The notes beneath the pieces are model-generated. The model made no database searches. It worked only from the letters and a program-made list of their open reading frames with translations, and was not told the DNA's origin. The position numbers and the translations under genes were made by a program. Shown piece after piece: positions 8,032 to 16,285 of a DNA stretch of 64,000 bases. The DNA is taken from NCBI RefSeq assembly GCF_900113665.1, contig NZ_FOQD01000003.1:1-64000 (forward strand). Reading direction: 5' to 3'. This DNA is from Planctomicrobium piriforme (GTDB taxonomy: Bacteria; Planctomycetota; Planctomycetia; Planctomycetales; Planctomycetaceae). The number at the start of each line of letters is the position of its first letter. The stretch's first letter is position 1.

Positions 8032-9024
8032 ATGAGCAAGAAACCAGCGACCCGCGGACCTGTTTCCACCTTCATTCACCACCACTACCGGCACTTCAAT
8101 GCCGCCGCGCTGATTGATGCAGCCGATGGCTACAGCGCGCACATCGACGCCGGCGGGAAGATGATGGTTTGCCTGGCCGGGGCGATGAGTACCGCAGAGC
8201 TCGGGTTGTCCCTCGCGGAAATGATCCGTCAGGACAAGGTCCATCTCATTTCCTGCACGGGCGCGAACCTGGAAGAAGACGTTTTCAACCTGGTCGCTCA
8301 CGACTACTACGAACGGGTGCCGCACTATCGCACGCTGTCGACCGAAGAGGAAGTCGGCCTGCTCAACCGACACATGAATCGGGTGACCGACACCTGCATC
8401 CCCGAAGGGGAAGCGATGCGGCGGATGGAAACCGCCATGCTGGAAGTCTGGACGCGGGCCGACAAGGAAGGGAAGCGGTTCTTCCCGCACGAGTTCTTCT
8501 ATCAGGTGCTGCTGAGCGGCAAGTACAAAGAGTTCTACCAGATCGACCCGAAGGACTCGTGGATGCTGGCGGCAGCCGAAAAGAACCTGCCGATCATCGT
8601 CCCAGGTTGGGAAGACGCGACGCTGGGCAACATGTACGCCGCCGCTGTCATTCGCGGCGACATCAAGAATGTCCACACTGTCCGCACCGGAATCGAGTAC
8701 ATGACCTGGCTGGCCGAGTTCTACACCGAAACGACGAAGAAGAACTCCTTGGGTATGTTCCAGATCGGCGGCGGCATCGCCGGCGACTTCCCGATCTGCG
8801 TGGTGCCGATGCTGCATCAGGATCTGCAGCGGGACAGCGTTCCGCTGTGGGGCTATTTCTGCCAGATCAGCGACTCAACCACCAGCTACGGCAGCTACTC
8901 GGGAGCGGTTCCGAACGAGAAAATCACCTGGGGCAAACTCGGGGCGGAAACACCGCGCTTCATCGTCGAGTCAGACGCCACGATTGTTGCTCCGTTGATC
9001 TTTGCGAGCATCCTGGGGTGGTGA
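8032..9024 (+). CDS. Deoxyhypusine synthase-like protein
   Basis: 330 residues, aligning by eye along the whole deoxyhypusine synthase (DHS) family. The NAD-site element GGGIAGDFP and the catalytic region PNEKITWGKL are present; the Lys of WGKL matches the lysine that forms the enzyme-imine intermediate in human DHS, and the preceding Glu is kept. The human EFDGSDSGA segment is altered to TTSYGSYSGA, so substrate recognition probably differs. Bacteria lack eIF5A, the substrate of true DHS, so a polyamine transfer reaction (for instance making a homospermidine-like product) is more likely; this is inference. The frame on the other strand (8005-8817) is a shadow. Confidence 0.85.
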   Translation: MSKKPATRGPVSTFIHHHYRHFNAAALIDAADGYSAHIDAGGKMMVCLAGAMSTAELGLSLAEMIRQDKVHLISCTGANLEEDVFNLVAHDYYERVPHYRTLSTEEEVGLLNRHMNRVTDTCIPEGEAMRRMETAMLEVWTRADKEGKRFFPHEFFYQVLLSGKYKEFYQIDPKDSWMLAAAEKNLPIIVPGWEDATLGNMYAAAVIRGDIKNVHTVRTGIEYMTWLAEFYTETTKKNSLGMFQIGGGIAGDFPICVVPMLHQDLQRDSVPLWGYFCQISDSTTSYGSYSGAVPNEKITWGKLGAETPRFIVESDATIVAPLIFASILGW

Positions 9025-9029
9025 GGCTG

Positions 9030-9061
9030 AGTCCAGAGTCGAGGGTCCAGAGTCGAAAGCC
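9030..9061. repeat. GAGTCCAGAGTCGAG word block after a stop codon
   Basis: Begins 5 nt after the TGA of the DHS-like gene and reads in the gene's sense direction: GAGTCCAGAGTCGAGGGTCC then AGAGTCGAAAGCCGGA. Similar blocks follow coxC, the SCO-DUF420 gene, sdhA and nfeD. Confidence 0.7.
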
Positions 9062-9182
9062 GGAGAAAGTCGTTCACGGATGACTCACTCCAGAATTTTC
9101 TGGCCGGCCGAGCTCTCATCTTCGGGGAGTGCTCTTTAAGGAATTGTGAACTTCTAAGGCCGTCTGGATGCTCACTCTCGAT

Positions 9183-9204
9183 AGCAATTGGGATCGCAAT
9201 TGCT
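9183..9204. promoter_or_regulatory. Palindrome upstream of the DUF433/DUF5615 pair, possible operator
   Basis: AGCAATTG (9183-9190) and CAATTGCT (9197-9204) form a perfect 8-bp inverted repeat with a 6-nt spacer, 24 nt before the start of the antitoxin-like gene. Toxin-antitoxin operons are commonly autoregulated through such sites; binding here is inferred. Confidence 0.4.
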
Positions 9205-9228
9205 GAGTTTCAGGCATAGGATGAGAAC

Positions 9229-9465
9229 ATGACTTCCATCGACACATCGCGAATCACGATCGATCCTCAAATCTGCCACGGCAAACCGTGCGTACGAGGA
9301 TTGCGCTACCCGGTGACGATGATTCTTGAACTGCTGGCCGCAGGCATGACCAACGAGCAGATCCTCTCAGACTATCCCGATCTGGAAACAGAAGACATCA
9401 CCGCCTGCTTGCGATACGCCGCAAAGTTGAGTGACGTCAAATCAATCACGAGGGCGTCGGCTTGA
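9229..9465 (+). CDS. DUF433 antitoxin-like protein
   Basis: 78 residues, full DUF433 length. The signature ITIDPQICHGKPCVRGLRYP is followed by a small winged-helix-like region (MILELLAAGMTNEQILSDYP, LETEDITACLRYAA). In known pairs DUF433 proteins are the DNA-binding antitoxin. Good ribosome-binding site AGGATGAG just before ATG. Its stop overlaps the TTG start of the DUF5615 gene (TTGA), the tight coupling typical of a type II module. Confidence 0.88.
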   Translation: MTSIDTSRITIDPQICHGKPCVRGLRYPVTMILELLAAGMTNEQILSDYPDLETEDITACLRYAAKLSDVKSITRASA

Positions 9466-9812
9466 ACTGGCTGGTTGACGCTCAGCTTCCCGATCGCGTC
9501 TCCTATCGTCTTAACGAGTTGGGACACGACGCTGTTCGCACTCGACAGCTGCCGCAAGGAAATCGCACCACTGATTCGGAACTCGCAGATTTAGCCGCGA
9601 GTCAGAATCGAATTCTGATGACAAAAGATCGAGATTTTCTCGATTCGCACCTGCTGAGTGATACACCACCTCAGCTTCTATGGATAACGACTGGAAATAT
9701 CGGGAACGACGAGTTACTGCATCTTGTTGAATCCATGTTGCCGCAACTGGAAGCGGCTTTCACGCATTCAAAATGCGTGGAAATCAATCTCAGTGGCCTC
9801 ACGACACATTGA
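9462..9812 (+). CDS. DUF5615 PIN-like toxin
   Basis: 116 residues beginning at TTG 9462. The N-terminal NWLVDAQLP corresponds to the first acidic strand of PIN-like nucleases, and TKDRDFLDSHLL to the central Asp pair. The family (DUF5615, Mut7-C-like PIN) is a candidate RNase and is usually partnered with DUF433. Overlap with the preceding gene supports the non-ATG start. Nuclease activity is inferred from the fold. Confidence 0.85.
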   Translation: MNWLVDAQLPDRVSYRLNELGHDAVRTRQLPQGNRTTDSELADLAASQNRILMTKDRDFLDSHLLSDTPPQLLWITTGNIGNDELLHLVESMLPQLEAAFTHSKCVEINLSGLTTH

Positions 9813-9885
9813 GGCTGAGATTGCTGCAGGCAATCGGCGATGGTGTCATCGCGAATAGAGATTTAAAGAAGGTTGAGAGAGCCAC

Positions 9886-10686
9886 ATGCGATTTCGACTG
9901 CTGAGTTTATTTGTTCTGTTCGTCGTGGCGGCGAGTTCTGCTCGAGCCCATGACACCTGGGTCGAAACCAACACCAGCGTCATCCGCACGGGCGATGCGG
10001 TGTTCATCGACCTGAAGCTCGGCAACCACGGCAACGAGCATCGCGACTTCAAACTCGCCAGCAAAATTCAACTCGACGGCTGTTCGCTCGATGTCGTCAT
10101 GCCGAACGGCATCAAGCTCGATCTGTTGCCGCAACTGGCGGATGTTGGGTACGCGCCCAACGAGGGTTACTGGACCGCAAAGCTGGTCGGCCCCTTTGCG
10201 GGCACCTATCTGGTGAGCCATCACATCGACAAGGTGGTCAATCACGGTAAGCCGGTTCGCTCCATCAAGAGTGCCAAAACGTTCTTCCTGGCCGGCGTCC
10301 TGCTCGACAAGCTCAAGGACGACAGCACGCACTGGAAAGAACCGGTCGGTCATCCGCTGGAAATCGTCCCGGTGTCGCACCCGGTCCTCTTCACCGGACC
10401 AGGCATGCCGGTTCAGGTGAAAGTCCTCTGGCACGGGCAGCCGATGAAAGACGCTCGCGTCTCGTTCATCCCGCAGGGAACAGTTCTTAAAGAGGGTTTC
10501 GATGAAACCTTCGAGCGCAAGACTGGGGACGACGGCACGGCCTCGTTTACTCCCAAAACCGGCAACCGCTACCTCATCGTCACACATCACAAAGCTGAAG
10601 ATGAAAAGACGGCGGAGTACGAGCTGACCTCCTACTCTGCCACGCTGCATTTGCTGATTCCCGAAGTCTGCCCCTGCTGCCAGTAG
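9886..10686 (+). CDS. DUF4198 periplasmic protein
   Basis: 266 residues with a clear signal peptide (RFRLLSLFVLFVVAASSARA, cleaved before HDTWVE). The mature protein begins with the HDTWVE motif of DUF4198 and carries several His residues (HGNEHRDF, SHHIDKVVNHG), then a C-terminal beta-sandwich ending CPCCQ. DUF4198 members are linked to cobalt or nickel handling in some genomes; no nickel transporter or metalloenzyme is adjacent here. The terminal Cys cluster is an additional potential metal site. Confidence 0.8.
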   Translation: MRFRLLSLFVLFVVAASSARAHDTWVETNTSVIRTGDAVFIDLKLGNHGNEHRDFKLASKIQLDGCSLDVVMPNGIKLDLLPQLADVGYAPNEGYWTAKLVGPFAGTYLVSHHIDKVVNHGKPVRSIKSAKTFFLAGVLLDKLKDDSTHWKEPVGHPLEIVPVSHPVLFTGPGMPVQVKVLWHGQPMKDARVSFIPQGTVLKEGFDETFERKTGDDGTASFTPKTGNRYLIVTHHKAEDEKTAEYELTSYSATLHLLIPEVCPCCQ

Positions 10687-10741
10687 TTGATCGAAGCCGC
10701 CGCCAGTGCAATTGCGGTGGCTCGTCTGCTACGATTCGTTG

Positions 10742-11575
10742 ATGGAACAACAGGTTGCATTCCGTCCGAATTATCTGCGCGTCTGGCTGATGTTCTTCCG
10801 GAACTCGCTGGTCCGCGCGATGATGTTTCGCGGGCACTTTCTGATCGAAACGCTCACGCAAACCTTCTGGATTGCGGCGCAGCTGATTCTCTTTGAGATC
10901 ATTTACGGCAAGGTCGGCGAGATTAAAGGCTGGTCGCAGTACGAGTATTTCGCGTTCCTCGCGACCGGCATGTTGATCAACGGTCTGGTCGAAGCGTTCT
11001 TCATGCCCAACTGTGCGAATCTCAGCGAACTGATCCGCACCGGCAACATGGACTTCGCACTGCTGAAGCCGATTGACACGCAGTTTCTGGTGTCCTTCGA
11101 AACGGTCGACTTCGCGATGATCAATCAGGTGCTCATTTCACTCGGCATCCTCGGGTTTTCGCTCTGGAAACTCGGTGTGACCGTGACGCTGCTTGGGGCG
11201 GTCATGTATCTGCTGCTGGTCGTGCTGGGAGTGATGTTCTTCTACTCCCTGATGATTGCCCTCGCGAGTACGAGCATCTGGATGGGACGCAACCAGAGCC
11301 TGTACGAGTTCTGGTTCTACATCACGGTGTTTGCCCGTTATCCCCAGAACTTTTACCGTCAGGCCACCGGCGGCCAGTTTGTCTGGTTCGCCTTCTCGTT
11401 CATTCTGCCGGTGCTGCTGGTCGTCACCGTGCCGGCCCGCATCCTGCTCTATAAGCCGCTCGAGCCGAATGCCATCGTCCTGGTGATTGCCCCGGTGGCG
11501 ACGCTCATCTGTCTTTTCGTTTCGAGAAAGATCTTCACCTGGTCGCTTTCGCACTACCGCAGTGCGAGCAGTTGA
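10742..11575 (+). CDS. ABC-2 type permease (DUF990 family), no adjacent ATPase
   Basis: 277 residues from ATG 10742. Six membrane segments are visible, among them IAAQLILFEIIYGK, YFAFLATGMLINGLVEAFF, a long VTVTLLGAVMYLLLVVLGVM helix and VLVIAPVATLICLFVS. The GNMDFALLKPIDTQFLVSF segment is characteristic of DUF990 permeases, which normally occur as two permease genes with one ATPase. Neither partner is adjacent; the exporter at 22284-24085 is of another subtype and has its own permease. Confidence 0.85.
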   Translation: MEQQVAFRPNYLRVWLMFFRNSLVRAMMFRGHFLIETLTQTFWIAAQLILFEIIYGKVGEIKGWSQYEYFAFLATGMLINGLVEAFFMPNCANLSELIRTGNMDFALLKPIDTQFLVSFETVDFAMINQVLISLGILGFSLWKLGVTVTLLGAVMYLLLVVLGVMFFYSLMIALASTSIWMGRNQSLYEFWFYITVFARYPQNFYRQATGGQFVWFAFSFILPVLLVVTVPARILLYKPLEPNAIVLVIAPVATLICLFVSRKIFTWSLSHYRSASS

Positions 11576-11669
11576 TCTACAGGGTGCGTGCCAACGCACA
11601 AATTCGTGCTTTCCTCAATTCAAATCCGCATCACAGAGTCAAAACGCCGAGTTTCAGTTCATTGCAAAC

Positions 11670-11966
11670 ATGCCATTCCCTCCAAGGGTGTCGAAGATGG
11701 GAGTGAACGAAACGTCTCCACAATTTCGATGCGAGAAATGTGGAACCACCGATCAACTCTGGCCAGAGAGAAGTCGACCGGGACAGCCATTTATTATGGC
11801 ATTCGTTTGTGGTAACTGTGGGTGCATGGTGTGCGCACAATGTGCGGGGCGGAAGGCTTATTCAGATGAGCTGGATGCAATTCTGTGCTTGTGCTGCTTT
11901 CGTTGTGGATCTCTTGGGCTTGATGTTTTCGATTCAGATGGGGTTCGCCCACCGGGTGCGTTGTGA
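11670..11966 (+). CDS. Small multi-zinc-ribbon protein coupled to queG
   Basis: 98 residues from ATG 11670 (or 89 from ATG 11697). Cysteine pairs occur as FRCEKCG, FVCGNCGCMVCAQCAG and LCLCCFRCG, giving about ten Cys in a pattern suited to two or three Zn ribbons. The stop overlaps the GTG start of queG by 4 nt (GTGA), which argues that it is a real gene translated with queG. No family is recognised. Possible roles in nucleic-acid binding or tRNA modification are inferred from position only. Confidence 0.65.
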   Translation: MPFPPRVSKMGVNETSPQFRCEKCGTTDQLWPERSRPGQPFIMAFVCGNCGCMVCAQCAGRKAYSDELDAILCLCCFRCGSLGLDVFDSDGVRPPGAL

Positions 11967-13006
11967 ATCCCACGCATGACCTGAGCGCTTTGCTCAAAGA
12001 GCGCGGGCGCGAACTCGGCTTCTCGCTGATTGGCATCACGCCGGCAGCGCGGCCGGAGACGCTCGATCAGTTTCGCGACTGGCTCCAACAGGGCTTTCAC
12101 GGCGAGATGGGCTACATGGCCCGTCGTGAGGAGGCCTATGCCGATCCGTCTGGCGTCATGGTCGGAGTGAAGTCGGTCATTGTCGCGGCGATGAACTACG
12201 GCCCAGGTCGGGCGACCCCGCCTGGCTCTGGTCGGATTGCAGCTTATGCCCAGGGGGCGGCCGACTATCACGATGTACTCAGAGAGCGACTTAAAGAACT
12301 CGCCGCCGTCCTTCACGAGGCACGTCCCGGCACGAAAACCCGGATTGCCGTCGACACCGCGCCGCTCCTGGAACGGGATCTCGCCCGACGCGCCGGTCTG
12401 GGTTGGTTCGGCAAAAACACGTTGCTCATCAACAAATGGGAGGGGAGCTACTTTTTCCTCGGCGGCATTCTCACCGATTGCGAACTCCCAGCAGACGCCC
12501 CGCATGAGACGAGCCACTGCGGCACCTGTACCCGGTGTCTTGAAGCGTGCCCGACTCAGGCGTTCGTTGGCCCGCATGTGCTCGACGCCAGAAGGTGCAT
12601 TTCCTACCTGACGATCGAACTCCGGGGAGAACCGATTCCCATCGAACTCCGTCCCGGGATGGAAGACTGGATGTTCGGCTGCGATGTCTGCCAACAGGTC
12701 TGCCCCTGGAACCGCAAAGCGACACCGTCAGATGAGCCGGCCTTTCTGCCAGCCGAAATTACAAATCTGACCTCAACGCAATTCCTCAATCTCACGGAAG
12801 AAGAGTTCTCTGAACGGTTTGCGGCGACCCCCTTGTCCCGTCCTGGATACATCAACATGGCCCGTAATGCGGCGATTGTGCTGGGAAATCTGCAGCGGCG
12901 CGACGCCCTGCCGGAACTGAACAAAGCATTGTGGTCACCGCATGAGGTCGTCCGCGACGCCGCAATCTGGGCAATTGGACAGATCGAAGCCGCGTCTTCT
13001 GAATGA
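11963..13006 (+). CDS. queG: Epoxyqueuosine reductase
   Basis: 347 residues, normal length. QueG reduces epoxyqueuosine to queuosine in tRNA, using cobalamin and two 4Fe-4S clusters. Visible are the N-terminal GFSLIGITPA cobalamin-domain start, GWFGKNTLLI, the ferredoxin-like motifs CGTCTRCLEACP and CDVCQQVCPWN, and a C-terminal HEAT-like segment (ARNAAIVLGNLQRRDALPEL). GTG start at 11963 overlaps the upstream zinc-ribbon gene. No other queuosine gene lies nearby. Confidence 0.95.
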   Translation: MNPTHDLSALLKERGRELGFSLIGITPAARPETLDQFRDWLQQGFHGEMGYMARREEAYADPSGVMVGVKSVIVAAMNYGPGRATPPGSGRIAAYAQGAADYHDVLRERLKELAAVLHEARPGTKTRIAVDTAPLLERDLARRAGLGWFGKNTLLINKWEGSYFFLGGILTDCELPADAPHETSHCGTCTRCLEACPTQAFVGPHVLDARRCISYLTIELRGEPIPIELRPGMEDWMFGCDVCQQVCPWNRKATPSDEPAFLPAEITNLTSTQFLNLTEEEFSERFAATPLSRPGYINMARNAAIVLGNLQRRDALPELNKALWSPHEVVRDAAIWAIGQIEAASSE

Positions 13007-13461
13007 GAGACCCTTCTTATTGAACAGTCGTAAGTGACTATGAAAATGTGACTTACGAGCACCTGCCGTCCCGCTTCCAGCTTTCGGGAAAAGCACTCGA
13101 ATCGAACACAACAATCTTGCCGCATATCTCCCAAAACCGGACGATTCTGGTTCGGCTCAAGCAGGGTTGCGGAGAGCTGGCTGGGGCGCTTTGCCACTTC
13201 ACGGAAAATCACCGATTTCGTAGATGCCGCCGGTTTTCCCAGTTGGAGAAAAGGTTCCCCGCCGGGGTGTTCATTGCCGAGAATTTGCAACGCACGGCGG
13301 CGACGAACGAGACTCCGGTTCATTACACTTCCGAAATCCTGTAGTCGACGGTCCCACCCCTGATCTCGCCGCCAGTCTTCCCGGGCAGGGAACTGGTCGG
13401 CCAAATCGATCGCAACATGCTTCTCGAACGAAAATTCGGGAGCAGCACCATTGTGACCAGT
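13007..13461. other. 455-nt gap with one hairpin, no convincing gene
   Basis: A short inverted repeat TCGTAAGT...ACTTACGA (about 13027-13057) lies just after queG and may end its transcript. The remaining frames on both strands (for example 13048-13344 plus and 12604-13404 minus) show no family-like sequence and are judged non-coding. Confidence 0.5.
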
Positions 13462-13737
13462 ATGAAATTCCTGCTCCTGACATTCCTGGCCGCGCTGCTG
13501 ATGGCGGGCTGTGGAAAGAGTTCCCAGATGACCGGTCCAGGCGGCGGAGCTGCCGCGCCGGTGACGGTGACTCTGCTGCTCGACGAGCCGCCTGAAGGAC
13601 TCGGCAAACCACGCGAAGCGGTCGCCGGAGATCGTTCGACCAGAGTCGTGGGATTTGAAGACATCAAGATTCAGGCAGGGCCGCCCAAAGCAGCCGAAGG
13701 CGAACAGCCGGCGACCGAAAAATCGAAGGAAGAGTGA
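13462..13737 (+). CDS. Small lipoprotein, function unknown
   Basis: 91 residues from ATG 13462. The lipobox is LMAGC after a short signal (KFLLLTFLAALLMAGC). The mature part is Gly/Ala- and Pro-rich, ending in a charged EGEQPATEKSKEE tail. Not recognised as a family. It lies 70 nt ahead of the cytochrome c lipoprotein of the oxidase cluster and may be the first gene of that transcript. Confidence 0.65.
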   Translation: MKFLLLTFLAALLMAGCGKSSQMTGPGGGAAAPVTVTLLLDEPPEGLGKPREAVAGDRSTRVVGFEDIKIQAGPPKAAEGEQPATEKSKEE

Positions 13738-13807
13738 CAGGCGTCTGATCGGTTCCGAGTTCTTCCAACAGTCCCAAAGTCAATTATCAACAGGTTGAGG
13801 TTTTCTT

Positions 13808-15235
13808 GTGAGAACCTGGTTTTCCTTGAGTGCGATCCTGCTGCTGGCCGTTGGTTGCCAGAAGCCGGAATTCACGCATCGTCCCGAGTTCCATGAACTG
13901 GAAAGCTACGCCCAGACCTACGCCAGCGACCTCATGCTGGCTTACTTCGGCACCCCGACCGAGATGGTCGTCTGGGACCGACTGCCGCTGAAGCAAAATT
14001 TGGCGACGGGCGAAGTTGAACAGGCGACGACTGAAGGGGGCGTGACCAAACTCGTTTTCAAAGAGACTGAGCCGCACCAGGAAATCACCCCAGGCACCGA
14101 GCTGCTCTGGATGTCAGGTGAACTGGCCGGCAAGCCGAGCGCCTGGATTGCCGAATGGGACGAGAAGACTCACACCGCCACCTTGCAGGGTCCGCTCGCA
14201 ACGTTACCTGCAGCCGGTACGGAAGTGGTCATCGGCCCCGGCCAGGTGCTGGTCCGCGGACGGCATCTCTACGCCGAACATTGCCAGCACTGCCACGGCG
14301 TCAGCGGCGATGGCGCCGGCGCGACGGCTCAATATCTCAATCCTCTCCCACGCGATTACCGCAAGGGGATCTTTAAGTTCACGCTCACTCAGGCGTCCGA
14401 GCGGGCCTGTCGCGATGACCTCGTTCGCGTCATCGAAGACGGCATTCCAGGCACCTACATGCCGTCGTTCAAACTGCTCTCTCCAGATGAAATGCAGTCG
14501 ATCGTCGAGTATGTCCTGTGGCTTTCGATGCGCGGGGAAACCGAATATCAGATCGTGCGGTTCCTCTCGAACGATTACTCAAAAAAGGCGGTCGCCGAAC
14601 GGGTGAACGCCGGTCTCGAAGAAAAGAAGTCCGGAGCGGAAGACTTCGAAACCGCCGAGAAGATTCGTGCTGAGTTTTATGAACTCGCCAACGATCCCGA
14701 GGAATTCGGCTTCGAGATAGATTCCGGGATTCAGCGGATGGTCGCCCAGTGGAAAGCGGCCCAGTTGCCGACGGCACTGGTTGTTCCCAAAGAGAAATGG
14801 AAAGCGGCCGACGCAGCATCGATCGAGCGCGGCCGCAAGCTGTACCTGTCGAGCGATCTGAGTTGTGCCGCCTGCCACGGCGATGCCGGATTCGGCGACG
14901 GGCCGCAGACCTACTCCATCACACGCGATCTGGATACCGGTAAAGAGAACGCCAAGCCTGGCCTGTATGACGTCTGGGGGCACCCGATTGTCCCGCGAAA
15001 CCTGCACCAGGGAATTTTCCGCGGCGGTCGCCGACCCATCGATGTTTACGCGCGTCTGTCGGCCGGGATCAAAGGGACGCCGATGCCGGCCTTCGGCAAC
15101 AAGTTGAAAGATCAGGATCTCTGGGATCTCGTCAATTACATTTACAGCGTTCCGTTCGAGACGGAAGCAGCGGGAGCCGGCACGCAGAAAGCACAGACAG
15201 CGCCGGCTCAAAAAGAAGTGGCGGCGAATGAATAG
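13808..15235 (+). CDS. Dihaem cytochrome c lipoprotein of the oxidase cluster
   Basis: 475 residues from GTG 13808. A lipobox (LLAVGC, Cys17) anchors it to the membrane. Two haem c sites are seen: CQHCH at 159-163 and CAACH at 353-357, with likely distal Met in YMPSF (about 218) and PMPAF (about 417). The first 150 residues form a separate non-haem domain. Directly upstream of coxB, it is the probable electron donor to the CuA centre or an electron entry module from an alternative complex III; that role is inferred. The linker between the haem domains is helical and charged (residues 260-340). Confidence 0.88.
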   Translation: MRTWFSLSAILLLAVGCQKPEFTHRPEFHELESYAQTYASDLMLAYFGTPTEMVVWDRLPLKQNLATGEVEQATTEGGVTKLVFKETEPHQEITPGTELLWMSGELAGKPSAWIAEWDEKTHTATLQGPLATLPAAGTEVVIGPGQVLVRGRHLYAEHCQHCHGVSGDGAGATAQYLNPLPRDYRKGIFKFTLTQASERACRDDLVRVIEDGIPGTYMPSFKLLSPDEMQSIVEYVLWLSMRGETEYQIVRFLSNDYSKKAVAERVNAGLEEKKSGAEDFETAEKIRAEFYELANDPEEFGFEIDSGIQRMVAQWKAAQLPTALVVPKEKWKAADAASIERGRKLYLSSDLSCAACHGDAGFGDGPQTYSITRDLDTGKENAKPGLYDVWGHPIVPRNLHQGIFRGGRRPIDVYARLSAGIKGTPMPAFGNKLKDQDLWDLVNYIYSVPFETEAAGAGTQKAQTAPAQKEVAANE

Positions 15236-15346
15236 CCCATCATTCGCAACCAGCGATTTCCTGAGCCCTGACATTGCCATCGACAAGTCCACCGGCAGAG
15301 CCCGTGGTCTGCGGCCCGTTTTGGATCAAGCATCGAGGTTCTGCAC

Positions 15347-16222
15347 GTGAAGTGGTTCTGGTGCATCTTTTTCATGATCTGGCCGGTACTGGCGATCGCG
15401 GTCTGCCTGCTGGCCCCGTCACAGGGCTGGTGGTTCCCGGGCGAATCCGCTTCGCCGCTGGGACGCCGGATTGACAGTCTGTTCTACATCATTCTGTGGA
15501 TCACCACGGTGGTCTTCATCGGCACTCAGGTGGCGCTCGGTTATGTGCTCTTTAAAGGGGCGAAGCGGACCGAACCCGGCTCGCAGGAAAAGGCCTGGTA
15601 CTCACATGGGCGGCACGAACTCGAAGTGATCTGGAGCGTCGTCCCCGCCATCGTGCTGCTGTTCATCGCCCTCTACCAGATGGATGTCTGGGCGGAATTT
15701 CGGGTGAAGGACGCCTTTCCCCGCAAGAGAATGGAAGATGTGCTGACCCGACTCAAACAGGTCCGCACCAGCCGCGATACCCTCGCACTCGCTGAAGTCT
15801 CTGGCCGTCAGTTCGAATGGCGGATTCGCTATCCCGGTTTCGATGCGAACGGCAACCTGTTGCCGCTCATGCCTGATCCGCAGCCGACAGATTTGTACTC
15901 CGTTAACGACCTGCATCTCCCGGCCGGCGCGCCGGTGATGATTAACCTCAAGTCGCAGGACGTGCAGCACTCGTTCTTTCTACCAGAGTTACGCATCAAG
16001 CAGGACGCGGTGCCGGGCCTGGTCATCCCCGTCTGGTTTGAAGCAGATACTCCCCGCACGTTCCAGTTGCTCTGCGCCGAACTGTGCGGTTGGGGCCACT
16101 ACAAAATGGCGGCGAATTTTGTCGCCGATACGGAAGAGAACTTCCTCAAGTACCTCAAAGACCTGCAGCAAAAACAGAACTACGACGGGATTCCCACTCA
16201 GCCGGCGACGGGCGTCGACTGA
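15347..16222 (+). CDS. coxB: Cytochrome c oxidase subunit II
   Basis: 291 residues from GTG 15347. Two N-terminal membrane helices (about 4-22 and 45-68, with a third hydrophobic stretch at 94-111) precede the periplasmic cupredoxin domain. CuA ligands are complete: His208, Cys243, Glu245, Cys247, His251 and Met254 (CAELCGWGHYKM). The domain has an insert with FPRKRMEDVLTRLKQVRTSR between the second helix and the first strand. There is no fused haem c domain, in keeping with the separate dihaem cytochrome upstream. Confidence 0.95.
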   Translation: MKWFWCIFFMIWPVLAIAVCLLAPSQGWWFPGESASPLGRRIDSLFYIILWITTVVFIGTQVALGYVLFKGAKRTEPGSQEKAWYSHGRHELEVIWSVVPAIVLLFIALYQMDVWAEFRVKDAFPRKRMEDVLTRLKQVRTSRDTLALAEVSGRQFEWRIRYPGFDANGNLLPLMPDPQPTDLYSVNDLHLPAGAPVMINLKSQDVQHSFFLPELRIKQDAVPGLVIPVWFEADTPRTFQLLCAELCGWGHYKMAANFVADTEENFLKYLKDLQQKQNYDGIPTQPATGVD

Positions 16223-16285
16223 GAACAGAATCCCGCCTGCTAGTTTCGCATTTTTCTGACTGAATGATTGTCTGGGAGTTCGAAG

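Noticed and set aside
8005..8817. Long minus-strand frame of 270 codons
   Set aside because: Exactly antisense to the DHS-like gene, with composition explained by the codon bias of the plus-strand gene and no family features.
12604..13404. Minus-strand frame overlapping queG and the following gap
   Set aside because: Half lies antisense to queG and the remainder shows no family-like sequence.
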